48,726 bases of DNA from an uncultured bacterium (GCA_903908715.1 CAIVSY010000082.1:1-48726), one strand, 5' to 3'; shown: positions 21,555-30,502, counted from the first letter of the stretch. The notes: a model not told the origin generated them from the letters alone. Numbers and translations: made by a program.

Positions 21555-22416
21555 ACACAACCAATCTGTTCAAGGGGCAGGGAAGCAGGGGTTTGCCGTG
21601 AACCTCTTCCGGCTCAATCTCTACCACTGGTTGCTGGCGGCCCTGAGTTTTACACTGTCGCTGCCCTTCCTTTGGATGGTCCTGACCAGTTTCAAGCCCT
21701 TGCGTGAAGTGGGATTGGACAACTGGTGGCCCATCGACTTCCAATGGTCGAACTACAGCCGTGTGTTCGACCTGCCCAGCATGCAGTTCGGACGCTGGTA
21801 TTGGAACAGCATCCTTGTGTCGGCGTGGGTCACTGTGCTGACGGTGCTGACCAGCGCCATGGCTGCGTTCAGTTTCTCGCGTCTCGAGTGGCCCGGCAGG
21901 AATCGTCTTTTCCTGATGTATCTGGGCACCACGATGCTGCCCGGACTTGTCATGATGATCCCTTCCTATCAGATCATGATTCAGATGGGATTGGTCAATT
22001 CATATCTCGGTTTGATCATTCCAGCCGCCTTTTCGGCCTTTGGAACCTTCATGCTCCGCCAGTTCATGCTGACGATCCCCCGTTCGCTTGACGAGGCGGC
22101 GGAGATCGACGGAGCGAGCAAGTGGCAGGTATTCTGGGAGGTCGTAATGCCGCTCGCCAGGCCGGGGATGGTGACGCTTGGTATCCTGACCTTTATGGGA
22201 ACCTATCAGAGCTTCTTCTGGCCGCTTGTCATGCTGAAGACGACCGCACGGTACACACTGCCCATCGGATTGCTGTTCTTTGACTCCGAACAAGGGCAGG
22301 AGACGTCGCTCCTGATGGCGGCGGTGACCATGGCTGTGGTGCCCATGCTGATCGTGTTTGTGCTGTTACAGAAGCAACTGGTGAAAGGGATCCAGTTGGG
22401 TGGTGTGAAGGGGTAA
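21541..22416 (+). CDS. ABC sugar permease, MalG/UgpE-type
   Basis: Second importer permease, 291 residues, the usual length. It shows about six hydrophobic segments, the family phrase LPFLWMVLTSFKP near the N-terminus, NSILVSAWVTVLTVLTSAM, and the EAA loop SLDEAAEIDGASKWQVFW followed by VVMPLARPG, which docks the ATPase. FMGTYQSFFWPLVML is the typical penultimate region. The start at 21541 lies inside the end of the preceding permease gene (14-base overlap), so translation is likely coupled. A TTG at 21529 is an alternative. No ATP-binding protein gene follows, so the importer must borrow one from elsewhere in the genome. Confidence 0.92.
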   Translation: MPKTKHNQSVQGAGKQGFAVNLFRLNLYHWLLAALSFTLSLPFLWMVLTSFKPLREVGLDNWWPIDFQWSNYSRVFDLPSMQFGRWYWNSILVSAWVTVLTVLTSAMAAFSFSRLEWPGRNRLFLMYLGTTMLPGLVMMIPSYQIMIQMGLVNSYLGLIIPAAFSAFGTFMLRQFMLTIPRSLDEAAEIDGASKWQVFWEVVMPLARPGMVTLGILTFMGTYQSFFWPLVMLKTTARYTLPIGLLFFDSEQGQETSLLMAAVTMAVVPMLIVFVLLQKQLVKGIQLGGVKG

Positions 22417-22508
22417 TGCCCGGTGAGCATGCCCTGCTGCATGGAGAAGTGCGGCCTCTTGGGTTGTGATATTCAGTCTTAACACTGGAAGAAAAGGAGT
22501 AGATTTAT

Positions 22509-23828
22509 ATGGCTGGCAAGAAGAAGTCGGTGTCTGCGGATCCATTGTCGCGTCGTGGAGATACAAGCTGGTTTGTGCGGGATCGTTTCGGGATGTTCAT
22601 TCACTGGGGTTTGTATTCCCTTCCGGCCCGCCATGAGTGGGTCAGGCATAATGAACAGATGACGGATGAGCAGTATGAGCGGTACTTCCGGCGCTTTGAT
22701 CCTGACCTCTATAATCCTGAGGTCTGGGCCAAGGCCGCGGCCAACGCGGGCATGAAGTATTTTGTCATCACGACAAAGCACCATGAAGGGTTTTGCCTGT
22801 GGGATTCCAAGTGGACGGATTACAAGGCCACCAATGCGCCTGCCGGCAGGGATCTCCTGCGTCCGATGGTGGATGCCTTCAGGGCGGAGGAACTGCGCGT
22901 TGGCCTGTATCATTCGCTGATCGATTGGCATCATCCCCAGTACATCATTGACCCGCACATCGGGCCGTATCGCAATGCCTCTAACCGGGCGGAGATGAAC
23001 AAGGGCCGTGATCAGGCCAAATATGCAGACTACCTGCACAAACAGGTGCGGGAACTTCTGACGCAATTCGGCAAGATCGATGTCCTGTGGTTTGACTTCT
23101 CGTATCCCAAAGAGGATGGCAGCGGGAAGGGGAATAAGGATTGGAAGAGCCTTGAACTGCTCAAGATGATCCGGACGCTGCAGCCGGACGTGATTCTGGA
23201 TGATCGGCTTGATCTTCCGGATGTGGCGTCGGCGTGGGATGTGAAGACGCCCGAGCAGGCTCAGCCCCGCAGCTGGCCGATGGTTAATGGGAAACCCGTA
23301 GTGTGGGAGGCTTGCCAGACGTTCAGCGGGTCTTGGGGGTATCACCGGGATGAGATGAGTTGGCGTGGTACAGATGAATTGATCCGCACGCTGATTGACT
23401 GTGTGAGCAAGGGCGGCAATCTGCTGCTGAATGTCGGGCCGACAGGGCGTGGAGAGTTTGATGCCAGGGCTCTTGACCGTTTGAACGGGATCGGCGAGTG
23501 GATGAAACGGCACAGCCGGTCGATCTATGGGTGTACGCAGGCCCCGGAGGGATTCAAGACGCCTCAGGATTGCCGTTTGACGTATAACCCGGAGAAGAAG
23601 CGCATGTATGTCCACATCTTGGCTTGGCCATACAAGCATCTCCATCTGGATGGGTTTGCCGGCAAGGTTGAATACGCGCAACTGCTGCATGATGCCAGCG
23701 AGGTTAGCCTTGGAATGGACGAATGGCATGGGGGGCAGATTGGCGCGAGCAAGGACACGCTGTCTCTTACCCTGCCGCAGACGCAGCCGGCGGTAACGGT
23801 TCCGGTTGTGGAACTGTTCCTGAAGTAG
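22509..23828 (+). CDS. Alpha-L-fucosidase, GH29 (long form)
   Basis: Family 29 fucosidase of 439 residues. It opens with WFVRDRFGMFIHWGLYSLPARHEWV, then MKYFVITTKHHEGFCLWDSKWTDY, and VLWFDFSYP which gives the nucleophile Asp196. GGNLLLNVGPTGRGEFD is the conserved barrel-end motif. The last 90 residues form a beta-rich C-terminal domain (KRMYVHILAWPYKHLHLDG). No signal peptide is visible, so it is probably cytoplasmic and acts on imported glycans. AAGGAG precedes the ATG. It closes the plus-strand operon, 92 bases after the second permease. Its length and C-terminal domain distinguish it from the GH29 at 3040-4023. Confidence 0.95.
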   Translation: MAGKKKSVSADPLSRRGDTSWFVRDRFGMFIHWGLYSLPARHEWVRHNEQMTDEQYERYFRRFDPDLYNPEVWAKAAANAGMKYFVITTKHHEGFCLWDSKWTDYKATNAPAGRDLLRPMVDAFRAEELRVGLYHSLIDWHHPQYIIDPHIGPYRNASNRAEMNKGRDQAKYADYLHKQVRELLTQFGKIDVLWFDFSYPKEDGSGKGNKDWKSLELLKMIRTLQPDVILDDRLDLPDVASAWDVKTPEQAQPRSWPMVNGKPVVWEACQTFSGSWGYHRDEMSWRGTDELIRTLIDCVSKGGNLLLNVGPTGRGEFDARALDRLNGIGEWMKRHSRSIYGCTQAPEGFKTPQDCRLTYNPEKKRMYVHILAWPYKHLHLDGFAGKVEYAQLLHDASEVSLGMDEWHGGQIGASKDTLSLTLPQTQPAVTVPVVELFLK

Positions 23829-23851
23829 GGCCTGAACAACCGGTGACGGGA

Positions 23852-25036
23852 TCAACCTGCCAGACGGCAGTCCGGGAAATCTGATAGGGCGGATGGGAGG
23901 GGTGTGGAACGCCATTCCTGTGGCGTTCCCGTAATGATACCGCCGCCGAGAAGCGGGATGCCGCCGCGCCCGATGTACGAGGCAAGCGCCTTCTGCAAGG
24001 AGGAGCGGATTTCCTCCTGAACGAGGGTGCGGCGGTGTATCGGGAATACCCGTTCGTAGGTCTGGTCTGCGTTGGCGCCCGGAATGGGATATAGGTGGAA
24101 CCGGCTCTGGAAGCGGACAATGTTGGCATCCGCAGGCAGAAGCGAAGCCAGGTCGGGACTGCACAGCCAGCTGTGGCATATAGCGGCTCGTACCGGTATC
24201 TCGGGGAAATGCCGTGGAAAGAACGATGAAGCTGCTTCGAAGGAGGCGGTACAGCTGGAGGGGTCCAGGGCGCTCCCGGCGGGGATGTGAACACCTGCGA
24301 CCGGGTCACCGGGGCCCAATACGCGATTCCATGCGTCCGGTTTCAGAAGCACGGCGACGGGACTAACGCGTCCTGAGGGCAAGACCGGGTAGCCGCGTAT
24401 TCCGAACGCATCCTGTTCAATGCGGATACTCCGTGCCGGCATACCGCTGCACCCTTCGCTGTCGGCAAAGAAACCGTTGTCGGCAATCAGTCCGGAACTG
24501 ACCAGAATGGCGCTGACACCGGACTGGTGACGCCAGACCTCGATCGGATCGTTGAGAACGGTTGGCTCGAATTGAAGGCGGCCGAGCGAAAACACGCGGG
24601 CGGAGAAATGAAGGCGAAGCCAGCCGGGCTCCGCGACAGCCGTCACGCCATTCCTCTCCCGAAAGGCCTGCATCCAGCGCCATACGTCTGAAAGGGTTTC
24701 CTTCAGAACTGGCTCAGGGATGCCGCGTTCGGCATAGCGATCCTTTAGCCAGTTCATGCGTAGCAGAAGGGGGAACAAGTGGAGATAGCGTTCCGGGAGG
24801 GGAGCCGATGAAGCCGCGTTCTTCCAGTATCCCGGTGTAAACGACTGCGTGTGCAGGTCTGTGTGCAGGATTGCGAGCCGCTCGAGCATTGTGGGCGACT
24901 GAGAGATTTCCAAGGCAGCCGCCATGGCCTCAATGGATGCTTTCTGGTCGAATCCGAGGAACTCCAGCGCCGGTCGCCAATCCGGGCGGGTCAGGAACAT
25001 GCGCATGTCGCAAGCGTTGGAGATAGGAGGGCCCAT
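23852..25036 (-). CDS. GNAT-like acyltransferase-domain protein
   Basis: A 394-residue protein that fits the two-domain family with an N-acyltransferase N-terminal domain and a GNAT-like C-terminal domain. Family-like phrases are TPGYWKNA, LFPLLLRMNWLKDRYAERGI, FSLGRLQFEP, GVHIPAGSALDPSSC and AAICHSWLCSPDL (the 'CHSWLL.P' motif), then PADANIVRFQSRFHLY. The substrate is not known for this family. The start is uncertain: no clear RBS lies before 25036, and an in-frame ATG eleven codons later is equally possible. It lies 44 bases downstream of a Gfo/Idh gene on the same strand and ends 24 bases from the convergent GH29. A role in acylating a sugar product is only a guess from context. Confidence 0.6.
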   Translation of the reverse strand: MGPPISNACDMRMFLTRPDWRPALEFLGFDQKASIEAMAAALEISQSPTMLERLAILHTDLHTQSFTPGYWKNAASSAPLPERYLHLFPLLLRMNWLKDRYAERGIPEPVLKETLSDVWRWMQAFRERNGVTAVAEPGWLRLHFSARVFSLGRLQFEPTVLNDPIEVWRHQSGVSAILVSSGLIADNGFFADSEGCSGMPARSIRIEQDAFGIRGYPVLPSGRVSPVAVLLKPDAWNRVLGPGDPVAGVHIPAGSALDPSSCTASFEAASSFFPRHFPEIPVRAAICHSWLCSPDLASLLPADANIVRFQSRFHLYPIPGANADQTYERVFPIHRRTLVQEEIRSSLQKALASYIGRGGIPLLGGGIITGTPQEWRSTPLPSALSDFPDCRLAG

Positions 25037-25080
25037 GCCGCTGGACTGTTTGTTTGGATGATTCCGGCCAGTCCGGAAAC

Positions 25081-26406
25081 TCAGTCGACAGTCACAAGGT
25101 CTTTGATCCGGACCGGAAGCCCGGTCTTAAAGGACTCATTCGCCGCGATTCCCGTCAGGATGGAGTAAGCGCCATCCCGGTACCCGGCGGCATGGCCGAG
25201 GCTATTGTCCTTGACCCCGCGGAAGAGGTCGTTCAAGAGACGGACATCCCCGCCTCCATGTCCACCGAGGTCGCCCTTGTCGTACTCGATGACACAGGGT
25301 TTTCCCCAGAGGGGTTGGAACATGATTTCCGGAATCATGGTTTCTTTACGGCCCTCGAGTTCGCGCATGCCGGGCAGGTTGAAGTCCGTGGCGGTCCCGC
25401 TCACGTAGGAGCTTTCGACCACGTTGAATTCGAGCCGGCCTTTGGTGCCGTTGAAGCACACCCGGTAGCCTTCCCAGGGGCAATAGGCGTTGAGGGAGTA
25501 TGTCATTTGGGTCCTGTTGCGGTAGCGGACCATTACGCTCATGGTATCCTCGATGGAGATCCCGTCGCCGAAGACGCTCTGGTCCCGGAAGTAGCCATCC
25601 TCGTGCTCGGCGTTATAGTAGAGTCCATGCATCCATTTGTCGGTTTCAGTCACTTTAAGGGCAAAGGGGTCTGATGCGGCTGCTGTGGAACCGCGCACGC
25701 GCTGATAGAACTGGGTCACTCCCCGGCTTTCCGCGTTTGCCTTCCCGTAGAAGCGAAGGTCTCCCATGGCAAATACCGTTTCGGGAACCGTGTCCAGCCA
25801 CCAGTTGACAAGGTCGAAATGATGTGTCGCCTTGTGCACCATTAATCCGCCGCTGTTCCTTTTGTCCCGATGCCAGCGCCGGAAGTAGTCGGCCCCATGG
25901 GACGTGTCGAGCAGCCACTCGAAGTGGACACTCAGGACATCGCCAAGAATTCCGCTATGCAGTACTTCCTTGACCTTTGTGTTACGCGGGGCATACCGGT
26001 AATTGAAGGTTACGGTGAGCTTTTTCCCGGTTGCCTGCACAGTGTCCAGGATTTCCCGGCACTTTGCGGCATCAACGGTCATCGGTTTTTCGGTGATGAC
26101 GTCACAACCTAGCTTCATAGACCTGCAGATGTACTCATGGTGTGTCCGGTCTATGCTGGTTACGATGACAGTGTCCGGTTTCTGTTCCGCGATCATGCGG
26201 TCAAACTGATCCGCCCTATAAGTCGGGATTGGAGCCATTCCATGATCCGTTGCAAGCATCTTGTTGTAGAAGTCCATCCTGGACTGGTTGACATCACAGA
26301 ATGCTGCAAGTTTTCCGGCATCCTTGAAGTCGGAAGCAAGAGCCATGATAAACATACTGGATCGTCCACCTGTTCCGACGACTGCATATCGCTTTTGTGC
26401 AAGCAT
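25081..26406 (-). CDS. Gfo/Idh/MocA-family oxidoreductase
   Basis: NAD(P)-dependent sugar oxidoreductase of 441 residues, somewhat longer than the typical 350-390. The N-terminal Rossmann motif is YAVVGTGGRSSMF, and VITEKPMTVD holds the family Lys of the EKP motif. RWHRDKRNSGGLMVHKATHHFDLVNWWL is the catalytic-domain segment with the usual GG and H..D residues. The start at 26406 is chosen because GGAGA lies 8 bases upstream and the Rossmann strand begins at once; an upstream start at 26472 would add 22 charged residues. It heads a minus-strand pair with the acyltransferase-like gene. It may oxidise a released sugar or act as a GH109-like hydrolase; sequence alone does not decide. Confidence 0.85.
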   Translation of the reverse strand: MLAQKRYAVVGTGGRSSMFIMALASDFKDAGKLAAFCDVNQSRMDFYNKMLATDHGMAPIPTYRADQFDRMIAEQKPDTVIVTSIDRTHHEYICRSMKLGCDVITEKPMTVDAAKCREILDTVQATGKKLTVTFNYRYAPRNTKVKEVLHSGILGDVLSVHFEWLLDTSHGADYFRRWHRDKRNSGGLMVHKATHHFDLVNWWLDTVPETVFAMGDLRFYGKANAESRGVTQFYQRVRGSTAAASDPFALKVTETDKWMHGLYYNAEHEDGYFRDQSVFGDGISIEDTMSVMVRYRNRTQMTYSLNAYCPWEGYRVCFNGTKGRLEFNVVESSYVSGTATDFNLPGMRELEGRKETMIPEIMFQPLWGKPCVIEYDKGDLGGHGGGDVRLLNDLFRGVKDNSLGHAAGYRDGAYSILTGIAANESFKTGLPVRIKDLVTVD

Positions 26407-26541
26407 AAGAAGATCTCCACTGAACCGGCGTGTTTGCGAACGCCTCTTAAGCCATTCTTCCTCCCGGTCCATACCACGTATCCAAGGCAGGACTCTGTCG
26501 AGGAGGAAGAATAGCGTTACGCGCGCCCAAAGTTCAAGAGA

Positions 26542-26571
26542 TTCCCTCTCGATGCTTTCCCTCTCGATGCT
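26542..26571. repeat. 15-bp tandem repeat, two copies
   Basis: TTCCCTCTCGATGCT occurs twice head to tail (26542-26556 and 26557-26571), without mismatch. It lies in the 253-base gap between the divergent Gfo/Idh and YhcH-type genes. Two exact tandem copies could be a regulator site or a recent slippage product. No clear promoter was recognised in this gap; a weak hairpin (CAATGC/GCATTG, 26610-26631) precedes the plus-strand gene. Confidence 0.6.
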
Positions 26572-26659
26572 AAACGCTTGCCTGTCCGTGTGCCTTGTGT
26601 GAGGATACGCAATGCTGAAGGGGAGGCATTGATTTCTCTTACTGTCTGGAGTGGAGTAA

Positions 26660-27121
26660 ATGATTGTGGATTTGATAGGGAATCGGGGATGGTATCAGGG
26701 GCTTGGGGCTGACATTGCCTGCGCCCTGGATTACATTTCCGCTACGGAATTCTCGAGCATGCCGGATGGACGGTATGAGGTCCGGGGCGACGACATCTAT
26801 GCGACGGTTCAGCGATATCAAACCAAACCAATTGAACAGGGCCTATGGGAGGCGCACCGACGTTACGTCGACGTACAGTTCATTGCCGCGGGAACGGAGC
26901 GGATCGGCTATGCTCCGCTGCATAATCTTGCTATTCTATCACCTTATGATGCGGCCAAGGATATACTTTTCCTCGGCGGGAGCGGGGAATATATAAATGC
27001 CCGGGCTGGTACGTTCCTGGTCCTTTATCCCCAGGATGCGCATATGCCATGCCTTTCTTCAGGTGCTGCAGGGCCTGTGGTTAAGGTCGTTGTGAAGGTT
27101 GCCGTTCATGGCGTTAAGTAA
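26660..27121 (+). CDS. YhcH/YjgK/YiaL-family protein (EbgC-like)
   Basis: Small cupin-like beta-barrel protein of 153 residues, the usual length for the DUF386 family that includes YhcH, YjgK, YiaL and EbgC. Diagnostic parts are YEVRGDDIYATVQRY, WEAHRRYVDVQFIAAG and the C-terminal FLVLYPQDAHMPCL followed by VVKVVVKV. The family is linked with sugar catabolism (sialic acid, evolved beta-galactosidase and rare-sugar operons), possibly as a sugar anomerase or isomerase. GGAGTGGAG precedes the ATG. It is divergent from the Gfo/Idh gene and lies at the end of the glycan region, which fits such a role. Confidence 0.88.
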   Translation: MIVDLIGNRGWYQGLGADIACALDYISATEFSSMPDGRYEVRGDDIYATVQRYQTKPIEQGLWEAHRRYVDVQFIAAGTERIGYAPLHNLAILSPYDAAKDILFLGGSGEYINARAGTFLVLYPQDAHMPCLSSGAAGPVVKVVVKVAVHGVK

Positions 27122-27188
27122 AGAATGGTTCATAACTGGGAACAGGGAGCGGTGCTCTTGTTAATACTTACAGGGAAGGGAAGACATC

Positions 27189-27785
27189 ATGGAACAGAAT
27201 GACGGACGGCGGATACGGTGGTTTGAAGGCGTTTATGTGCTGGTTCTGCTGGTATTGCTTGCCGGCAGCGTATTCTTCATGAATCCGCACAGGGTAGCAG
27301 TTGTGGATGGGGATCAATTGTTCAAGGCGCTTGGAACTGCACAAAAGCTTGAAAAGGCGCGACAGGACATGGATGCTTTCAAACGGGGAACTGCGTTGCT
27401 GGATGCGTACAATGTACGTGTGAAGAACTTGCGCAGCAAACTTGCGGATGCGAAGACAAGTGTCGAGAAGGATAAGATCGAGTCCCAGATCAAGAGCGCA
27501 ACCGATCAGTTGCAGCAGACGGTCGGCCCCATGCAGGCGCAGGTGCAGGCGTTTGATGCAAATGCCGTGGCGACATTTCGACGGAGGGTGCAGCCGTTCA
27601 TCGTCAAGGTTGCCCAGAAGAGGCGCTTGGACCTGGTGATCTATGCAGGGCCCAGTGTCCTGTACTACCGGAACAAGACGGACATTACCGACGACGTGGC
27701 GGAAGCAGCTCGCGGTTTCTTTGCGCAAAATCTGCCGCTTGTCGAGCCAACTGCCCCCCGAGCGCCTGGTGTCACGCGGGAATAG
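27189..27785 (+). CDS. OmpH/Skp-like periplasmic chaperone-family protein
   Basis: A 198-residue protein with a 12-residue basic/acidic cytoplasmic start, one hydrophobic segment (VYVLVLLVLLAGSVFFM), then a short strand VAVVDGDQLFKALGTAQ, a long coiled coil (about residues 50-125) and a closing DLVIYAGPSVLYYRN...TDITDDVAEAAR. This is the OmpH/Skp order; the end 'aDITdeV' is characteristic. Skp proteins hold unfolded outer-membrane proteins in the periplasm. Here the N-terminus looks like a membrane anchor and not a cleaved signal, so it may be tethered. GGGAAGGG precedes the ATG. It is 8 bases from the rRNA methyltransferase gene and probably co-transcribed with it. Confidence 0.75.
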   Translation: MEQNDGRRIRWFEGVYVLVLLVLLAGSVFFMNPHRVAVVDGDQLFKALGTAQKLEKARQDMDAFKRGTALLDAYNVRVKNLRSKLADAKTSVEKDKIESQIKSATDQLQQTVGPMQAQVQAFDANAVATFRRRVQPFIVKVAQKRRLDLVIYAGPSVLYYRNKTDITDDVAEAARGFFAQNLPLVEPTAPRAPGVTRE

Positions 27786-27793
27786 GTGCTGCG

Positions 27794-28582
27794 ATGGAAC
27801 GTCACGGCCGTGGAAAGGGTAAAAGGCGATTATTGGGCAGCCATCAGAAGTGCTGGCTATGGGGGCGGAATGTTGTAATCGAGACCTTGTCTGCGGGCCG
27901 TTGGGAGATTTTGGACCTGTTCCTGGCTGAAAGCCTGGAGAAAGAGCAGCTGGATGAGGGGCTGAGGCTGGCGCATGCGCAAGGAGTTCCTGCTCATGTG
28001 GAGCCGGCTGAATTATTGAGAGGATTGTGCCATACATCAGAGCATCAAGGTTTTCTGGCCCGCATGACTGAATTTCCCTACGCCGATGAGCGGCAAGTCC
28101 TGGATTCGCTTGTGGATCCGTCTTTCAGCGTGATTCTGGATGGAATACAGGATCCATACAACTTTGGCGCGATCATCCGTTCGGCCGAAGTATTTGGCGC
28201 TCAAGCGCTGATTATTCCCACCGCAGGACAAGTGGGGGTGACCAGCATGGTCGCGAGAAGTTCCGTCGGTGCCGTCAACCGTGTGCCAATAGCACGGTCG
28301 CAGTCCCTGGACAGAACAGTGGATGACCTGCGACGGCGCGGAGTAGCGGTAGTGGCTGCGAGTGAGAAGGCCACTCATCTGCTGCCTGAATATGCTTTTG
28401 ACCGCTCGTTCTCCATCGTTGTCGGAAATGAGGGGAAGGGCATTTCCCGAGGGTTGCTCGAGCGCTGTGATTGTACGCTGCGGATTCCGCAGAAAGGTAC
28501 TATAGGCTCATTGAATGCGGCGGTAGCGGCCGGCATTTTCTTTTACGAAGTTTCCCGGCAGAGACAGTTGCCACGCCCTTGA
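27794..28582 (+). CDS. rlmB: TrmH/SpoU-family RNA 2'-O-methyltransferase, RlmB-like
   Basis: SPOUT methyltransferase of 262 residues. The N-terminal part (LWGRNVVIETLSAGRWEI) is the RNA-binding substrate domain with the 'G.n.V.eaL' phrase. Motif 1 is ILDGIQDPYNFGAIIRSAE with the catalytic Asn/Arg, motif 2 IVVGNEGKGISR and motif 3 LRIPQKGTIGSLNAAVAAG, forming the AdoMet trefoil knot. RlmB methylates 23S rRNA at G2251 in E. coli; TrmH-type tRNA methylation is less likely because of the N-terminal domain. It starts 8 bases after the OmpH-like stop. Its end converges with the metallo-hydrolase at 28608. Confidence 0.88.
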   Translation: MERHGRGKGKRRLLGSHQKCWLWGRNVVIETLSAGRWEILDLFLAESLEKEQLDEGLRLAHAQGVPAHVEPAELLRGLCHTSEHQGFLARMTEFPYADERQVLDSLVDPSFSVILDGIQDPYNFGAIIRSAEVFGAQALIIPTAGQVGVTSMVARSSVGAVNRVPIARSQSLDRTVDDLRRRGVAVVAASEKATHLLPEYAFDRSFSIVVGNEGKGISRGLLERCDCTLRIPQKGTIGSLNAAVAAGIFFYEVSRQRQLPRP

Positions 28583-28607
28583 ATTGAAGAACACTTCGCG
28601 CGTTGAA

Positions 28608-29237
28608 TTACCGTAGATACGGGTTTGACATTTTCTCCTGCGCAATGGTGGAGCGGGGCCCGTGCCCGGGAAGGACGATGGTTTCCTCTGGCAGGGCAAT
28701 AAGTTTTCCGAGTGAAGCGAACAGCAATTCTTCGTTTCCTCCCGGAAGGTCTGTTCGACCTACTGATCCGGCAAAAAGGGTGTCGCCTGTGAAGAGTATC
28801 TTCGCCGATTCAATGTGGAAGCATACACTTCCTGCAGAGTGCCCGGGAGTTGCGATGATCCGGCATTCAAATCCAGCCAGCGACAGGATCTGCCCGTCAG
28901 ACAATGGGATAACCGGGGCCTGCAGTCTGCCGGGTATTTTGTAGTATGGCGGCATGGCGTTGGAAGGAGTGAACGCCCAAGAGGCATCCCGGGGGTGCAT
29001 ATAGGTGGCGGCAGGGAAGGAGGTGGATAACTGTGAAAGCGCAGACAGGTGGTCCGTATGCCCGTGCGTTATGCAATACGATTCCACGCTGGCTTGATTC
29101 TTTTCCAAGCAATTCAGGATCGCATCCGCATCGTCTCCCGGATCAATAACGACAGCTTTGCCTTCAGGACCGAAAAGCAAGTAGCAGTTGACCTCGAAAG
29201 CGCCGACTACGATGCGTTCGATCTTCATGCCGATCAT
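28608..29237 (-). CDS. Metallo-beta-lactamase-fold hydrolase (glyoxalase II-like)
   Basis: MBL-fold metalloenzyme of 209 residues. CITHGHTDHLSAL gives the HxHxDH zinc motif, TPGHSAGSVCFH the third His, FTGDTLFAGSVGRTDLPGG the bridging Asp and FALPGH-like VLPGHGPRSTI the last His. This is the compact YcbL/GloB2-type group that hydrolyses thioesters such as S-lactoylglutathione, though the natural substrate is unsure. The ATG at 29237 overlaps the hisS stop as ATGA; an ATG at 29228 is an alternative. It is the last gene of the minus-strand run proS, HU, hisS. Confidence 0.85.
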   Translation of the reverse strand: MIGMKIERIVVGAFEVNCYLLFGPEGKAVVIDPGDDADAILNCLEKNQASVESYCITHGHTDHLSALSQLSTSFPAATYMHPRDASWAFTPSNAMPPYYKIPGRLQAPVIPLSDGQILSLAGFECRIIATPGHSAGSVCFHIESAKILFTGDTLFAGSVGRTDLPGGNEELLFASLGKLIALPEETIVLPGHGPRSTIAQEKMSNPYLR

Positions 29238-30499
29238 TGCGGGAGCAGGAATTCTGCTTCAGAGCGGTTTATAAGATCCTTGATGCGGGCGGCTCCGCGG
29301 GCGACATCATCCGGTCCGATATAGATGGCCCGGCGGAATCCTGCTTTCCCAACCCTGCTAAAGAAGTGCTTCGGCTTCTCCGGGTGCAGAGAAAGGTCTA
29401 CAGACTGTCCGTTTCTGCGCAGGGACTGAGCGGTAGCAAGAGCTGCGCCTCGTTGAGTCTCCTCCATGAAGGAGACAGCCAGATCCTTGTACTCGGCTGG
29501 ATGCGGCAGTTTTCCGCGATCGGCAAGCAGCTCTGCTACAACGACATCACCGAATCCAAGCCCAACAGCGGTGCAGGGTTTTCCGCCAAGATCAGCCAGT
29601 AGGTTGTCATAACGTCCACCGCCAAATACAGCTCGGAATGTCCTGGATGTATCAAACGCCTCAAAGACGATTCCGGTGTAGTAGCCAAGCCCGCGGATAA
29701 CGGCTACATCAAACTTAAGTTGATCGGAAAGGCCGTAAGATCCCATCAGGTTGAAAAACATCTGGAGCTGTTCTGTGGATGAGCAAGAAGGCCCAAGAAG
29801 GGCAATAACATCCTCCAGGCTTGTGATCCCAAGGACCTTGAACGCGGACTCGATATGCGCAGCCTCAAGTCCGCTTTCCCCAAGAAGAGATGCGATCTCC
29901 GAGTCAGGGACCTTGCCACGCTTATCCAAAGCAAGAAAGGTTGCGGCGTGGTGCTCGCGCGGTATGCCCAGGTGTGCCATCAGGTCCGACAGCACGGCCC
30001 GGCTACTGACATGCACGCATATGTCGCCGGCGCCGAGTCCCATTGTTTCCAAGGCGTGCAGGGCGGTTGCCACCACCTCCGCCTCGGCCGCAACTGAGGT
30101 CTCCCCGACGATGTCCAGGTTCCATTGGTAATGTTCGCGCTTGCGTCCGCGGGACATGCGTTCGTATCGAAAACACTGGGCAATGGTGAACCACTTCAGC
30201 GGAAAGACCCATTCGTTCTCCTTTGCGACAATCATACGTGCAAGGGTGGGGGTCATTTCGGCACGAAGGGAAAGGTCCCGGTCGCTCTTGTCCTTAAAGG
30301 TGTACAACTGGGCAGTGATTTCCTCGCCGCCCTTGCGTTTCAGCAAGTCCAGATTCTCCACCACACAGGAGTCGTAAGGCTCAAACCCGAATCGGATGGC
30401 GGACTGCTTCCACGCCGAGAAGATGGCGTTGCGCACGGCCATTTGCTCCGGGTAGAAGTCCCGCATGCCGCGGGGCGGTGCGAAGGATAAGTCGCTCAT
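29234..30499 (-). CDS. hisS: Histidyl-tRNA synthetase
   Basis: Class II synthetase of 421 residues, normal length. It starts PRGMRDFYPEQM (the HisS opening), has motif 2 AQCFRYERMSRGRKREHYQWN, the histidine-specific stretch ELLADRG region after RGLGYYTGIVFEAF (HisA motif) and motif 3 FGGGRYDNLLADLGG. The C-terminal anticodon-binding domain is present (VSFMEETQRGAALATAQSLR). It attaches histidine to tRNA-His in the cytoplasm. The gene begins 3 bases after the HU stop and has no strong RBS of its own, so translation is probably coupled to HU. It overlaps the next gene by four bases. Confidence 0.96.
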   Translation of the reverse strand: MSDLSFAPPRGMRDFYPEQMAVRNAIFSAWKQSAIRFGFEPYDSCVVENLDLLKRKGGEEITAQLYTFKDKSDRDLSLRAEMTPTLARMIVAKENEWVFPLKWFTIAQCFRYERMSRGRKREHYQWNLDIVGETSVAAEAEVVATALHALETMGLGAGDICVHVSSRAVLSDLMAHLGIPREHHAATFLALDKRGKVPDSEIASLLGESGLEAAHIESAFKVLGITSLEDVIALLGPSCSSTEQLQMFFNLMGSYGLSDQLKFDVAVIRGLGYYTGIVFEAFDTSRTFRAVFGGGRYDNLLADLGGKPCTAVGLGFGDVVVAELLADRGKLPHPAEYKDLAVSFMEETQRGAALATAQSLRRNGQSVDLSLHPEKPKHFFSRVGKAGFRRAIYIGPDDVARGAARIKDLINRSEAEFLLPQ

Positions 30500-30502
30500 G
30501 GA

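Noticed and set aside
22479..24179. A 566-codon open frame on the minus strand
   Set aside because: Antisense of the long GH29 gene and overlapping the acyltransferase-like gene in another frame; no recognisable domain.
26610..26631. Hairpin CAATGC/GCATTG upstream of the YhcH-type gene
   Set aside because: Six base pairs with a ten-base loop and no T-run; not convincing as terminator or riboswitch.
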